Below, in pieces: positions 1 to 7,364 of a DNA stretch of 11,513 bases (within the stretch, counting starts at the first letter, position 1; every line of letters begins with the position of its first letter). This stretch comes from Deltaproteobacteria bacterium (lineage in GTDB: Bacteria > Desulfobacterota > Dissulfuribacteria > Dissulfuribacterales > JALVPX01). The notes under the pieces were generated by a model. That model ran no database searches. It saw only the letters and a program-made list of their open reading frames with translations, and was not told where the DNA came from. The DNA lies in NCBI GenBank assembly GCA_027031565.1, contig JALVPX010000174.1:334-11846 (forward strand), in the 5' to 3' direction. A program made the position numbers and the translations under genes.

Positions 1-753
1 GGCCATGTTGGATGCATAGTGGCCCCATGGTATGTAGCTGTTTGCCCGGAGATATTCCCAAACATGGGTATCTCCATTTGAACAGAACTCGCCTACGATG
101 GGGCTTGTACCCTGAATTCCCGGCCTCAGCACCATTGCCAGTTTGTAGTCATAGGGCAGGGCAGGGTTGTTTCCCAGAATTTCAAAGAGTTCGTGGTCAA
201 ATATCAGCGGTCTTTGTGCACCATCCCTTGTCTTCTTGAACCTTATGCCGACCGCCTTTCCCTTGTGGTCTAATTCCAGGCTGCATGCCAATTTGGCAAG
301 GGCGGTCAATACCCTTTTGCTCTTGCTCGTCTGTGCGGCAGCCAGGCGAACAGGCCTTGGCAGGCAGCCCATGTCCAGGGGCTTGCCGTCCGGGTCACAA
401 AGGGCGCCGCTGGCAATCATTTCCAGGACGTCTTCGGGTTCCTCTTTGCGGTTTGAAAAGGAAAACCTGGCGGTCCCAGCGGCAAAACGGTCAGCCGGAG
501 CGGTCAAGATGTACGTGGATCCCCAGAATGGAAATGGGTTGGGGACTTCGACAATTGGCTGCGCCTTATGAAATGCAAGGTCTCCGCAAGGAAAATTCAC
601 TTGGTTCTCCACGGGTTGCCCATCTTCTCCGTGGCCCAAAGTCGCGATCTCTTTGTTTTTTCTCAGGTTTTTTACCTCATAGTCAGGTTTGTGAATCCCC
701 CAAAGGAAGGTACCCTCCGGGCCTACACAACTTTTTATACAACCGTTTTTCAC
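1..753 (-). CDS. Unrecognised protein, N-terminal 251 codons, runs off left edge
   Basis: I do not recognise this family. Reading the minus strand from a GTG at 753-751, the frame stays open for 251 codons to the window edge, so the C-terminus is missing. A consensus Shine-Dalgarno, GGAGGAA (758-764 on the plus strand), lies 4 nt upstream of the GTG. The product looks soluble: no signal peptide or membrane helix is visible. Near the N-terminus are two cysteines (C5, C9), then GPEGTFLWGIHKPDYEV (residues 11-27). Later come a proline/aromatic stretch PNPFPFWGSTYI (71-82), a lysine-rich SKSKR (143-147), and an aromatic-rich segment, HVWEYLRANSYIPWGHYASN (230-249), that looks like a conserved motif. 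Codon choice is like the neighbours (GGC, CTG, AAG frequent). The plus-strand frames over this stretch are low-complexity shadows. It diverges from the 945-9157 gene block. Confidence is high that it codes and nil for function. Confidence 0.85.
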   Translation of the reverse strand, partial: MKNGCIKSCVGPEGTFLWGIHKPDYEVKNLRKNKEIATLGHGEDGQPVENQVNFPCGDLAFHKAQPIVEVPNPFPFWGSTYILTAPADRFAAGTARFSFSNRKEEPEDVLEMIASGALCDPDGKPLDMGCLPRPVRLAAAQTSKSKRVLTALAKLACSLELDHKGKAVGIRFKKTRDGAQRPLIFDHELFEILGNNPALPYDYKLAMVLRPGIQGTSPIVGEFCSNGDTHVWEYLRANSYIPWGHYASNMA

Positions 754-793
754 TTTATTCCTCCATGGGGCAGGTATAAATGCCTCGGGCAGA

Positions 794-822
794 AAAATCC
801 AAGGCCTTGGCAGGCTTGTCAA
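794..822 (-). promoter_or_regulatory. Candidate sigma-70 promoter for the left-edge gene
   Basis: On the minus strand a perfect -35 hexamer TTGACA (822-817) is followed by a 17-nt spacer and GATTTT (799-794), a 3-of-6 match to the -10 consensus. The -10 ends about 40 nt before the GTG start at 753, a normal leader length. The -35 and spacer are convincing and the -10 is weak. Confidence 0.45.
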
Positions 823-840
823 GTCCCAAAGGTTGCCCTT

Positions 841-885
841 GCTATTTGGATAATTGATCTTATCCTATTATCCTTTCACTATAAC
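841..885 (+). promoter_or_regulatory. AT-rich candidate promoter region for the 945-9157 gene block
   Basis: In the divergent gap this AT-rich stretch holds TATTAT (866-871) and TATAAC (880-885), each a 5-of-6 match to a -10 hexamer. TTGATC at 854-859 could be a -35 for the second, but its spacer of 20 nt is too long. TTTGGA (845-850) pairs with TATTAT at 15 nt. No ideal pair exists, so the exact promoter is uncertain. It is the only obvious gap before the eight plus-strand genes, so a promoter is expected here. Confidence 0.3.
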
Positions 886-944
886 GGGCAAGGGCCTTGA
901 TCTAAAAGTCGGGTTGTGCGAAAAGGCAGGGAGAATTTCCAAAG

Positions 945-1412
945 ATGGCAAGGGCGGAAGAACAATCCATAGAAGAACTGCTTGAACAGGGCAAGAGCAA
1001 AGAAGAGGTCCTGGATCTGTTGTCGAGTGATTTTCCAAGGCAGAGCCTGCTTTTTCACCTGAACAACATACCCTTACCTGAAGCCAGGAGAAAATACCGC
1101 TATTTCAATATCCTTTTGATGATCCTGCTTTCATATGTCACGATCAAGAAATTGCTGATAGCCTATTTGTTCAAGGATTATGCCATAATCATGCTCTCCT
1201 CCCTTGTGGTCCCCATAATAAACATCTATCTTCTGAGGGAGGTATGGAGGTTTCACAAGATCGGCTACCAATTTCTCGCCTTTTTGGCCATCCTTGCCTT
1301 GGTGCATGCGGAAAACAGGGTCATGCCAGATGCTGCAATCTATATCTTCGTTTCCGCCCTTTCAGCCTTCCTCTATTTCAGACTCTTCCCCAAGGGAGGG
1401 CAGATAAAATGA
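945..1412 (+). CDS. Small four-helix membrane protein of unknown function
   Basis: This is a 155-residue protein of no family I recognise. Residues 1-50 are soluble and strongly helical, with acidic/leucine repeats such as SIEELLEQGKSKEEVLDLL (8-26) that resemble a small helix-turn or SHOCT-like regulatory helix. Four hydrophobic segments follow at about 53-75, 79-98, 104-122 and 129-147, with lysine/arginine-rich loops between them. The chain ends in a short basic tail, FPKGGQIK. No signal peptide is seen. The ATG at 945 follows a purine run AGGGAG (928-933) at a longish 11-nt spacing. Its stop overlaps the ATG of the next gene by 4 nt (ATGA, 1409-1412), so the two are translationally coupled and should share expression. 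Being first in the block, it could be a membrane partner or transporter-like accessory for the enzymes behind it, but nothing in the sequence proves this. Confidence 0.8.
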   Translation: MARAEEQSIEELLEQGKSKEEVLDLLSSDFPRQSLLFHLNNIPLPEARRKYRYFNILLMILLSYVTIKKLLIAYLFKDYAIIMLSSLVVPIINIYLLREVWRFHKIGYQFLAFLAILALVHAENRVMPDAAIYIFVSALSAFLYFRLFPKGGQIK

Positions 1413-2626
1413 ATGTGATCGAACCAGATGAGCTCATGAAGCTCCATTCTACCGAGATTGTTTCTGCAAGGCTGCGCAAATGGATCAGAGGCGTACGGCG
1501 CTGGCTGCACCGCTATCCAGAGCTCTCCTTTGAAGAGTACAAGACATCTGCCTATATCGCCAAGGTGCTTGAGTCCCTGGGAATCCCCTTTCAAAATGGT
1601 ATAGCACGGACTGGCGTGGTGGCGGAACTGGGTGATTTGAAGGGAAGCGGGCCGTGCGTTGCGCTCAGGGCAGACATGGATGCCCTGCCCATTGAAGAAA
1701 AAACTGGTCTCCCCTTTTCGTCCCTGCATCCCGGTAAGATGCACGCATGCGGCCATGATGGTCATGTGGCCATGCTTCTAGGGGCAGCGGCTGTTTTGAA
1801 AAATATACGTTTGGATGGTAAGATAAGGCTGATATTCCAGCCTGCCGAAGAAGGGGAGGGCGGCGCCAGGCAGATGGTGCAGGAAGGCGTGCTGGATGGC
1901 GTGGATGCCATATTTGGCGGACACATCGACCGCCACTTCAGGCCTGGGGAAATTGCAGTGCAGCCCGGCCTAATATGCGCATTCACGGACACATTCAGAA
2001 TCGAGATCCGCGGCAAGGGCGGTCATGCTGCCAAGCCCCATGAAACAGTGGATTCCATAGTGGTGGCCAGCCTCCTCGTAATGAGCATACAGACCCTGGT
2101 ATCGAGGGAGGTGGATCCAGCCTATCCAACCGTGGTGACAGTTGGAAGCATTCGCGGCGGCTCTGCCTCAAACGTCATTGCAGAGAGCGCGGTGCTCGAA
2201 GGCACAATAAGGTCCACCCATTCAGACGTGAGGCGCCAGGTCACAAGGGGTTTGAAGAGGATGGTCAAGTCGATGGGTGATCTATACGGGGCCGAGACAG
2301 CCATTGAGATGACCGAAGGCTTTCCGCCAGTGATAAATGACCCCAAAGCCTCAGAGGTGGCGCGGGAGGCAGCGGCTTCAGTGGTGGGCAGCGGGCATGT
2401 TGCCGGTCTCAAGCACCCAAGCCTTGGTGGCGAGGACTTTTCATACTTTTTGAAAAAGGTGCCTGGCTGTTTTGTTCGCTTCGGTGCTGCGAAAAAGGGG
2501 CTTGAGAATGTGCCTGCACACAGCCCATATTTCGATTTTGACGAATCAGCCCTTCCCATGGGTTCGCTTTTCCTTGTAAAGGTGGCTTTGAAGGCCCTGG
2601 AAAGGCTTGAAAGGGGTCGATTTTAG
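1409..2626 (+). CDS. M20D-family amidohydrolase (N-acyl-amino acid / hippurate hydrolase type)
   Basis: A 405-residue cytoplasmic metallo-amidohydrolase of peptidase family M20D, which usually removes an acyl group from an N-acyl amino acid or cleaves an amino-acid amide conjugate. Family landmarks are all present: RYPELSFEE (35-43), RADMDALPI (87-95), the metal-site CGHDGH (114-119), PAEEG (145-149), GGHID (170-174), the dimerisation-domain segment GKGGHAAKPH (202-211), and GGEDF (340-344) with H371 in AHSP. C114, H116, E148, H172 and H371 are the expected metal ligands. The open frame extends back to 1244, but the ATG at 1409 has AAGGGAGGG (1392-1400) at an 8-nt spacing and an ATGA overlap with the upstream gene, so I start there. 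The extension would be the membrane-protein gene in another frame. Substrate cannot be inferred. GGHIDRHFRPG replaces the commoner LHVWPxxPxG, which marks a subgroup of the family. Confidence 0.93.
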   Translation: MNVIEPDELMKLHSTEIVSARLRKWIRGVRRWLHRYPELSFEEYKTSAYIAKVLESLGIPFQNGIARTGVVAELGDLKGSGPCVALRADMDALPIEEKTGLPFSSLHPGKMHACGHDGHVAMLLGAAAVLKNIRLDGKIRLIFQPAEEGEGGARQMVQEGVLDGVDAIFGGHIDRHFRPGEIAVQPGLICAFTDTFRIEIRGKGGHAAKPHETVDSIVVASLLVMSIQTLVSREVDPAYPTVVTVGSIRGGSASNVIAESAVLEGTIRSTHSDVRRQVTRGLKRMVKSMGDLYGAETAIEMTEGFPPVINDPKASEVAREAAASVVGSGHVAGLKHPSLGGEDFSYFLKKVPGCFVRFGAAKKGLENVPAHSPYFDFDESALPMGSLFLVKVALKALERLERGRF

Positions 2627-2649
2627 TATTCGAATCTCAGTTTCAGGAC

Positions 2650-3759
2650 GTGGAGTTTAAATCTAACAACAATTTTACCATTGGTGTAGAACTGGAGTTC
2701 CAGCTGCTCTCTTCACGCACCAAGGAACTTGTGAATGCGGCCCCAAGCCTGCTTGAGCGAGTTCCCAAAGGGCTGTCCGAGAAGATCAAACAAGAATTCA
2801 TCCAGTCAATGGTGGAAGTGACTACAGGGGTGTGCAGCTCGGTAAGGGAGGTGGAAGAGGATCTGTGCTCCACCATAAACTTCCTGGAGTCCCTGTGCAG
2901 GAAAGAGGGTGTGCTCTTGTATGCGGCAAGCCTCCACCCCTTTTCAAGGGCGGATGAACAAAAACTTTCATCAAATAAAAGATATGAAGAGATACTTGAG
3001 GAACTCCAAATCGTGGGCAGGAGGCTTATAACCCAGGGTCTTCATGTGCACATCGGGCTGCCCGACGGCGAGACCGCCGTCCATGTCTTTGACCAGATAA
3101 GGGTGTTTCTTCCCCTGCTGCTCGCCATATCTACATCTTCACCATTTTTCCAGGGCCAGGACACAGGCCTTTATTCATACAGGTCAAAACTGTTCAATGC
3201 GCTGCCCAGGTCGGGCATGCCAGAGGCCCTTGGTTCATGGGCAAATTATGTAAAACTTATCAATTTGATGAAAAGGGCATGTATAATCAATGATCCCCGT
3301 GATATATGGTGGGATGTTAGGCCCCATCCGCATTTTGGAACCATTGAAGTGCGAATATGCGACCTTCCGTCCTCCATGCCTGAGATCCTGGCAGTGACCG
3401 CTATGATCCAGGCCCTGGTGGCGGAACTAGTGTCTGGAAGACTAAGCTGCCCGGTCATCCACAGGGCAGTGATAACCAACAATAAGTGGAATGCGGTGCG
3501 CCGGAGTGTGGATGGAAAATATGTTGAACCCTACAACCTGCGCCAGATACCGATACGGGATGCACTGCTTGATCTTGCGGAAAGATTGAGGCCGACTGCA
3601 GAAGGCCTTGGTTCAGCAGCATACCTGGCGAGGATAAAAGGGATGATAGACAGGGGAACAAGCGCCCACCGGCAAAAACGTCTTTATGCACAGTCGCTTG
3701 ATTTTACAAACATGATTGATGAGATGAGAAAGGGATTTTGGAATTTTGAAGAAAAATAG
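2650..3759 (+). CDS. Carboxylate-amine ligase, GCS2 / YbdK type (glutamate-cysteine ligase-like)
   Basis: A 369-residue ATP-dependent ligase of the GCS2 family, close in length and motifs to E. coli YbdK (372 residues). Members join the gamma-carboxyl of glutamate to an amine; YbdK itself shows weak gamma-glutamylcysteine synthesis. Visible motifs: FTIGVELEFQLL (9-20; E. coli has GIELEMQ), a Mg/substrate-site stretch QSMVEVTTGVC (52-62), HVHIGL (132-137), SSPFFQGQDTGLYSYRS (163-179), WWDVRPHPHFGTIEVRICD (220-238) and NNKWNAVR (277-284). All are intact, so the enzyme is probably active. It starts at GTG 2650, 23 nt after the M20D stop; AGGA lies only 1 nt from the GTG, a poor spacing, but no better start fits the family N-terminus. 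Its last 14 nt overlap the start of the gamma-glutamyltransferase-like gene. The acceptor amine, whether cysteine or another, is unknown. No glutathione synthetase gene is in the window. Confidence 0.9.
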   Translation: MEFKSNNNFTIGVELEFQLLSSRTKELVNAAPSLLERVPKGLSEKIKQEFIQSMVEVTTGVCSSVREVEEDLCSTINFLESLCRKEGVLLYAASLHPFSRADEQKLSSNKRYEEILEELQIVGRRLITQGLHVHIGLPDGETAVHVFDQIRVFLPLLLAISTSSPFFQGQDTGLYSYRSKLFNALPRSGMPEALGSWANYVKLINLMKRACIINDPRDIWWDVRPHPHFGTIEVRICDLPSSMPEILAVTAMIQALVAELVSGRLSCPVIHRAVITNNKWNAVRRSVDGKYVEPYNLRQIPIRDALLDLAERLRPTAEGLGSAAYLARIKGMIDRGTSAHRQKRLYAQSLDFTNMIDEMRKGFWNFEEK

Positions 3760-5272
3760 AGGCATAGTTGCAACTGGTCATCCAATGGTCAGCAGGGCGG
3801 CTGCCCAGATGCTGGAAAAGGGAGGCAATGCCTTTGATGCCGCAGCGGCTGCTGGCTTTGCAGGGGCTATAGCAGAACCTGCCCTGACGAGCCTTGGGGG
3901 CGGCGGATTTCTCCTGGCCAGGCGCTCCACGGGAGAGACCATACTGTTTGATTTCTTCGTTGACACGCCCGGCAAGGGCAGGTCTGCCCATGAGCTTGAA
4001 CCCCATTTTTTTCCAGTGACCATTCACTTTCCGAGCTCCACCCAGGACTTCAACGTGGGGTTGGGTTCGGTTGCCGTCCCAGGCAACCTGAAGGGTTTTC
4101 TGCACATACACGAAAAACTTGGCTCCCTTGATCTTGAAGAGGTTTTGCAGCCTGCCATTTCCTTGGCTAGGGAAGGTGTGGCCTTGAACAGCCACCAGGC
4201 CTATTTCCTGAACATGCTGAGGCCCATCATGGTGGTGACCGAGGCAAGCAGGAGGATTTTCGAACCCGGCGGAAGGTATGTGCAGGAAGGAGACATGCTG
4301 AAGAACCCTGAATTGGCCACTTTTCTGGAAAATCTGGCTAGGGAGGGAAATGCCGATTTCTTTTACAAGGGCGAGGTTGCAAGGCGCATAGTGGCAGACA
4401 TGGAGCAGGGGAAAGGCCTCGTTACCCTGGAGGACCTGGCCGGCTATGAGGTAATAGAAAGAGAGCCTCTGGCCGCGAGTTACAAGGGATTCACGCTTAT
4501 GACCAATCCCCCTCCTTCCTTTGGAGGGGCGCTGATCAGGCTGGCCCTCGAACTCCTTTCCAGGCTTGATATCGGGAATCTGGAGTGGGGTTCACCACGC
4601 CATCTGCTGGCCTTGGCCTTCTCCCAGCGCGAGATCGACAGGCTGCGCAGGCAGAACTGTCACGAACTCGATGAAACAACAAGGGCCGAATGCCTGTCTG
4701 AGGCGGCCGTGCATCTAAAAAGGAGGCTGTGGTCCAGGGGCACCACCCACGTATCTGTGGCAGATGGCTACGGAAACGTGGCGAGCATGACCACCTCCAA
4801 TGGAGAAGGTTCAGGTTATATTGTTCCGGGTACAGGCATAATGCTCAATAACATGATGGGGGAAGATGATCTTCATCCTGAGGGTTTTCATTCCAGTGAG
4901 CCCGGCCACAGGGTGGCCTCCATGATGTCGCCTTCCCTGGTGATGGACGGCAGCAAGGTGCGCCTTGTGCTGGGAAGTGGAGGCAGCAAGCGTATTCGCA
5001 CCGCAATCGTCCAGGTACTGCTGAATTACCTTGATTTCGGCCTTGACGTCGATGCGGCCATAAAGGCCCCAAGGATTCACTGGGATGGTGAGAGGCTTCA
5101 GGTTGAGCCTGGTTATGAAGATGGAGCAGTGGATGCCCTCAGGAAGGAATTCGACGTAAACCTGTGGGACAGGATCGACGTATACTTCGGTGGAGTGCAC
5201 GCAGTGGAGCCGAACGGCTCAGGCGGCGGAGACCCAAGGCGAGGCGGTTGCGTAATAAAATTACCTGGGTAA
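3746..5272 (+). CDS. Gamma-glutamyltransferase-like Ntn hydrolase, no signal peptide
   Basis: A 508-residue proenzyme of the gamma-glutamyltransferase family, which self-cleaves and then hydrolyses or transfers gamma-glutamyl groups. Large-subunit landmarks: RGIVATGHPMVS (5-16), GGNAFDAAAAAG (27-38), TSLGGGGFLL (48-57), GSVAVPGN (107-114), and NPPPSFGG (254-261). The predicted autocleavage and nucleophile site is GTTHVSVAD (332-340), with T333 as nucleophile, giving subunits of about 332 and 176 residues. SNGEGSGYIVPGTGIMLNNM (351-370) and GSGGSKRIRTA (410-420) shape the substrate site. Starting at TTG 3746 with AAGGGA 10 nt upstream, the mature domain begins almost at once: there is no signal peptide or lipobox, unlike the periplasmic E. 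coli enzyme. By hand alignment, MMSPS (393-397) puts Met393 where E. coli has Ser463 of SSMSP, one of the carboxylate-binding serines. The gene overlaps the ligase gene by 14 nt. The family assignment is firm; the true substrate is unknown. Confidence 0.9.
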   Translation: MKKNRGIVATGHPMVSRAAAQMLEKGGNAFDAAAAAGFAGAIAEPALTSLGGGGFLLARRSTGETILFDFFVDTPGKGRSAHELEPHFFPVTIHFPSSTQDFNVGLGSVAVPGNLKGFLHIHEKLGSLDLEEVLQPAISLAREGVALNSHQAYFLNMLRPIMVVTEASRRIFEPGGRYVQEGDMLKNPELATFLENLAREGNADFFYKGEVARRIVADMEQGKGLVTLEDLAGYEVIEREPLAASYKGFTLMTNPPPSFGGALIRLALELLSRLDIGNLEWGSPRHLLALAFSQREIDRLRRQNCHELDETTRAECLSEAAVHLKRRLWSRGTTHVSVADGYGNVASMTTSNGEGSGYIVPGTGIMLNNMMGEDDLHPEGFHSSEPGHRVASMMSPSLVMDGSKVRLVLGSGGSKRIRTAIVQVLLNYLDFGLDVDAAIKAPRIHWDGERLQVEPGYEDGAVDALRKEFDVNLWDRIDVYFGGVHAVEPNGSGGGDPRRGGCVIKLPG

Positions 5273-5304
5273 AGTCATGGAATCAATTTTTCAGGATGCC
5301 ATTT

Positions 5305-6777
5305 ATGATAAAGCCTAGTTTTGAAGAATTTAAAGAGATGGCCCAGGGAGCAAATATCATCCCGGTATACGGCGAGATTCCTGTTGATATGGATACGCCC
5401 CTTTCACTCTATGCCAAGATGGGTGAGGGCAACTATTCATTTTTGTTCGAGAGCCTGGAAGGCGGAGAAAAATGGGGCCGTTACAGCTTTATGGGCTTTG
5501 ATCCCTTTCTGGTTGCAGGCTCCAAGGGAAATACATTTTTTGTACAAAGAGCCCAAGGTAAAAAGGCCGAAGAGGTGGATGACCCGATCGAGGCCCTGAA
5601 AGGCCTTGTCTCTTCTTTTGTTCCTGCCAAAGTTGAAGGCCTTCCCAGGTTTTACGGCGGCGCAGTGGGCTACCTGGGATATGACATGGTGCGTTTCATG
5701 GAGAGGCTGCCGGACCGGCTTTCAGACAGTGCTGGCTTTCATGACTGCCTTTTCGTGTTTCCAGGCCTGCTCCTCGTCTTCGACAACATAAAACAGAGTC
5801 TTCAAATCATTTACAGTGCCCACAACGATGGCAGGGCAGGGCTGAAGGAGCTGTATGACAAGGCTGTTTCATCCATTCAAGGGGTAATAGAGAGGATATC
5901 AAAGGGAATCGATTATCCCAAACCCCTGCACGGAGGTGCCGGTACTGTCTTGGAACCGCAGGTAAGCAAGGAGCGTTTCGAGGCCATGGTCAGGATGGCA
6001 AAGGAATATATCAAGGCCGGAGACATAATACAGGTGGTGTTGTCTCAGCGCTTCAGCGGCACAAACCATATACCTCCCTTTGAAATATACCGGGTCCTTC
6101 GCCGTATCAACCCTTCGCCATACCTTTATTACCTGCGAATGGATGATGAAGTGCTGATTGGTTCGTCGCCTGAGATTCTGGTCAGGCTCACGGACAACAA
6201 GATCGAGTTGAGGCCGATTGCAGGAACGAGGCCAAGGGGTTCAAACCGTGATGAGGATCTCGCCCTTGAAAGGGAACTCCTCAAGGATCCCAAGGAAAGG
6301 GCCGAGCACCTGATGCTGGTGGACCTTGGAAGGAATGACGTGGGCAGGGTGGCTGAGACCGGTTCTGTGAAGGTGGAAGATCTCATGGTGATAGAGCGCT
6401 ATTCCCACGTGATGCACATAGTGAGCGGGGTAACCGGCAGGCTGAGGAAAGACAAGGACATGTTTGATCTGTTGAGGGCCTGTTTCCCTGCTGGTACTGT
6501 GAGCGGCGCTCCCAAAATAAGGGCCATGGAAATCATAGAAGAGCTGGAACATGCAAGGCGCGGCCCATATGCAGGCGCAGTCGGCTACTTCGGCTTTTCC
6601 GGCAACATGGACTTTGCCATCACGATCAGGACCCTGTGCCAGAAAGGGGACCAGCTATACCTGCAGGCCGGGGCTGGAATAGTGGCTGATTCCGATCCAT
6701 CAAAGGAGTGGGAAGAGACCTTGAATAAGGGCAGGGCCCTGATGAGGGCCATAGATATGGCTGAAGGAGGCAGATAG
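5305..6777 (+). CDS. trpE: Anthranilate synthase component I
   Basis: Converts chorismate to anthranilate using ammonia supplied by TrpG, the first committed step of tryptophan synthesis, in the cytoplasm. With the start at ATG 5305 the protein is 490 residues, the usual TrpE length. The N-terminal region carries FLFES (46-50), the equivalent of the LLES tryptophan-binding motif, so feedback inhibition is probably retained. The chorismate-binding domain shows INPSPYLYYL (268-277), LRPIAGTRPRG (302-312), DPKERAEHLMLVDLGRNDVG (328-347), RYSHVMHIVS (365-374), FPAGTVSGAPKIRAMEIIE (394-412) and GYFGFSGNMDFAITIRT (427-443). The frame is open back to 5164, inside the preceding gene. ATG 5296 has no spacing from its AGG, whereas ATG 5305 has AGGA at 8 nt, so I prefer 5305. 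It lies 32 nt after the gamma-glutamyltransferase-like stop; no leader peptide or attenuator fits in that gap. Confidence 0.95.
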   Translation: MIKPSFEEFKEMAQGANIIPVYGEIPVDMDTPLSLYAKMGEGNYSFLFESLEGGEKWGRYSFMGFDPFLVAGSKGNTFFVQRAQGKKAEEVDDPIEALKGLVSSFVPAKVEGLPRFYGGAVGYLGYDMVRFMERLPDRLSDSAGFHDCLFVFPGLLLVFDNIKQSLQIIYSAHNDGRAGLKELYDKAVSSIQGVIERISKGIDYPKPLHGGAGTVLEPQVSKERFEAMVRMAKEYIKAGDIIQVVLSQRFSGTNHIPPFEIYRVLRRINPSPYLYYLRMDDEVLIGSSPEILVRLTDNKIELRPIAGTRPRGSNRDEDLALERELLKDPKERAEHLMLVDLGRNDVGRVAETGSVKVEDLMVIERYSHVMHIVSGVTGRLRKDKDMFDLLRACFPAGTVSGAPKIRAMEIIEELEHARRGPYAGAVGYFGFSGNMDFAITIRTLCQKGDQLYLQAGAGIVADSDPSKEWEETLNKGRALMRAIDMAEGGR

Positions 6778-7356
6778 GTGTCAAGAGTGGTAGTCATAGA
6801 CAATTACGACTCCTTCACCTACAACCTGGTCCAGGCCCTTGGCGCCCTTGGGGCCGACGTGGTTGTCGTAAGAAATGATCAGGTTACGGTGAACGAAGTG
6901 GAAGAGATGGCTCCGGACAGGCTGCTGATATCACCCGGGCCATGTACACCCCAGGAAGCAGGCATATCCGTTGAAGCCATACGTTACTTTGCCGGAAAGA
7001 TTCCGATCCTGGGGGTGTGTTTGGGCCACCAGTCAATAGGCGCTGCCTTTGGGGGAAAAATCGTAAGGGCCCAAAGGCTCATGCACGGCAAGACATCCAT
7101 GATACGCCACGACGGGCAAGGGGTCTTCAAGGGCCTTCCAAACCCCTTCGAAGCAATGAGATACCATTCGCTCCTGGTCGATGAGGCGACTCTTCCTGAA
7201 TGCCTTGTCGCAACAGCCTGGTCTGAAAAGGATGAACTCATGGGTGTTCGTCACAAGGGTGTCCAGGTGGAAGGGGTGCAATTTCATCCAGAATCCATAA
7301 TGACCCCAGAAGGACCCAAGCTCCTTGAAAATTTTTTAAAAATTAAAAATAACTAA
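6778..7356 (+). CDS. trpG: Anthranilate synthase component II (glutamine amidotransferase)
   Basis: A class I glutamine amidotransferase of 192 residues that hydrolyses glutamine and passes ammonia to TrpE. Visible signatures are VIDNYDSFTYNL (6-17), LISPGPCTPQEAGIS (50-64), the nucleophile loop GVCLGHQSIG (79-88; nucleophile C81), and the His/Glu pair in QFHPESIMT (168-176; H170, E172). The length is that of a stand-alone TrpG, with no fused TrpD domain. It starts at GTG 6778, directly after the trpE stop, with GAAGGAGG (6763-6770) 7 nt upstream, the best ribosome site in the trp block. Because it is so tightly coupled to trpE it is taken as TrpG, although a PabA role (folate) in the same polypeptide is common when no pabA exists and cannot be excluded. 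Its 3' end is unusually A/T-rich. Confidence 0.95.
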   Translation: MSRVVVIDNYDSFTYNLVQALGALGADVVVVRNDQVTVNEVEEMAPDRLLISPGPCTPQEAGISVEAIRYFAGKIPILGVCLGHQSIGAAFGGKIVRAQRLMHGKTSMIRHDGQGVFKGLPNPFEAMRYHSLLVDEATLPECLVATAWSEKDELMGVRHKGVQVEGVQFHPESIMTPEGPKLLENFLKIKNN

Positions 7357-7364
7357 CCGTTAAA

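Noticed and set aside
352..815. 14-nt repeat AGGCCTTGGCAGGC at 352-365 and 802-815
   Set aside because: Two copies only, one within a coding region, with no flanking similarity; probably coincidence in GGCC/CTTGG-rich DNA.
12..900. Several overlapping plus-strand open frames of 75-164 codons
   Set aside because: They have low-complexity, unnatural compositions and no ribosome sites, and they lie opposite the clearly coding minus-strand gene at 1-753.
1244..1408. 55-codon N-terminal extension of the M20D hydrolase frame
   Set aside because: It overlaps the membrane-protein gene in another frame, while ATG 1409 has a strong Shine-Dalgarno and matches the family start.
5164..5304. Arginine-rich N-terminal extension of TrpE
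   Set aside because: It lies inside the upstream gene. Family length and the AGGA spacing favour ATG 5305.
5273..5304. Possible trp leader or attenuator before trpE
   Set aside because: Only 32 nt separate the genes, with no Trp-codon peptide and no alternative stem-loops.
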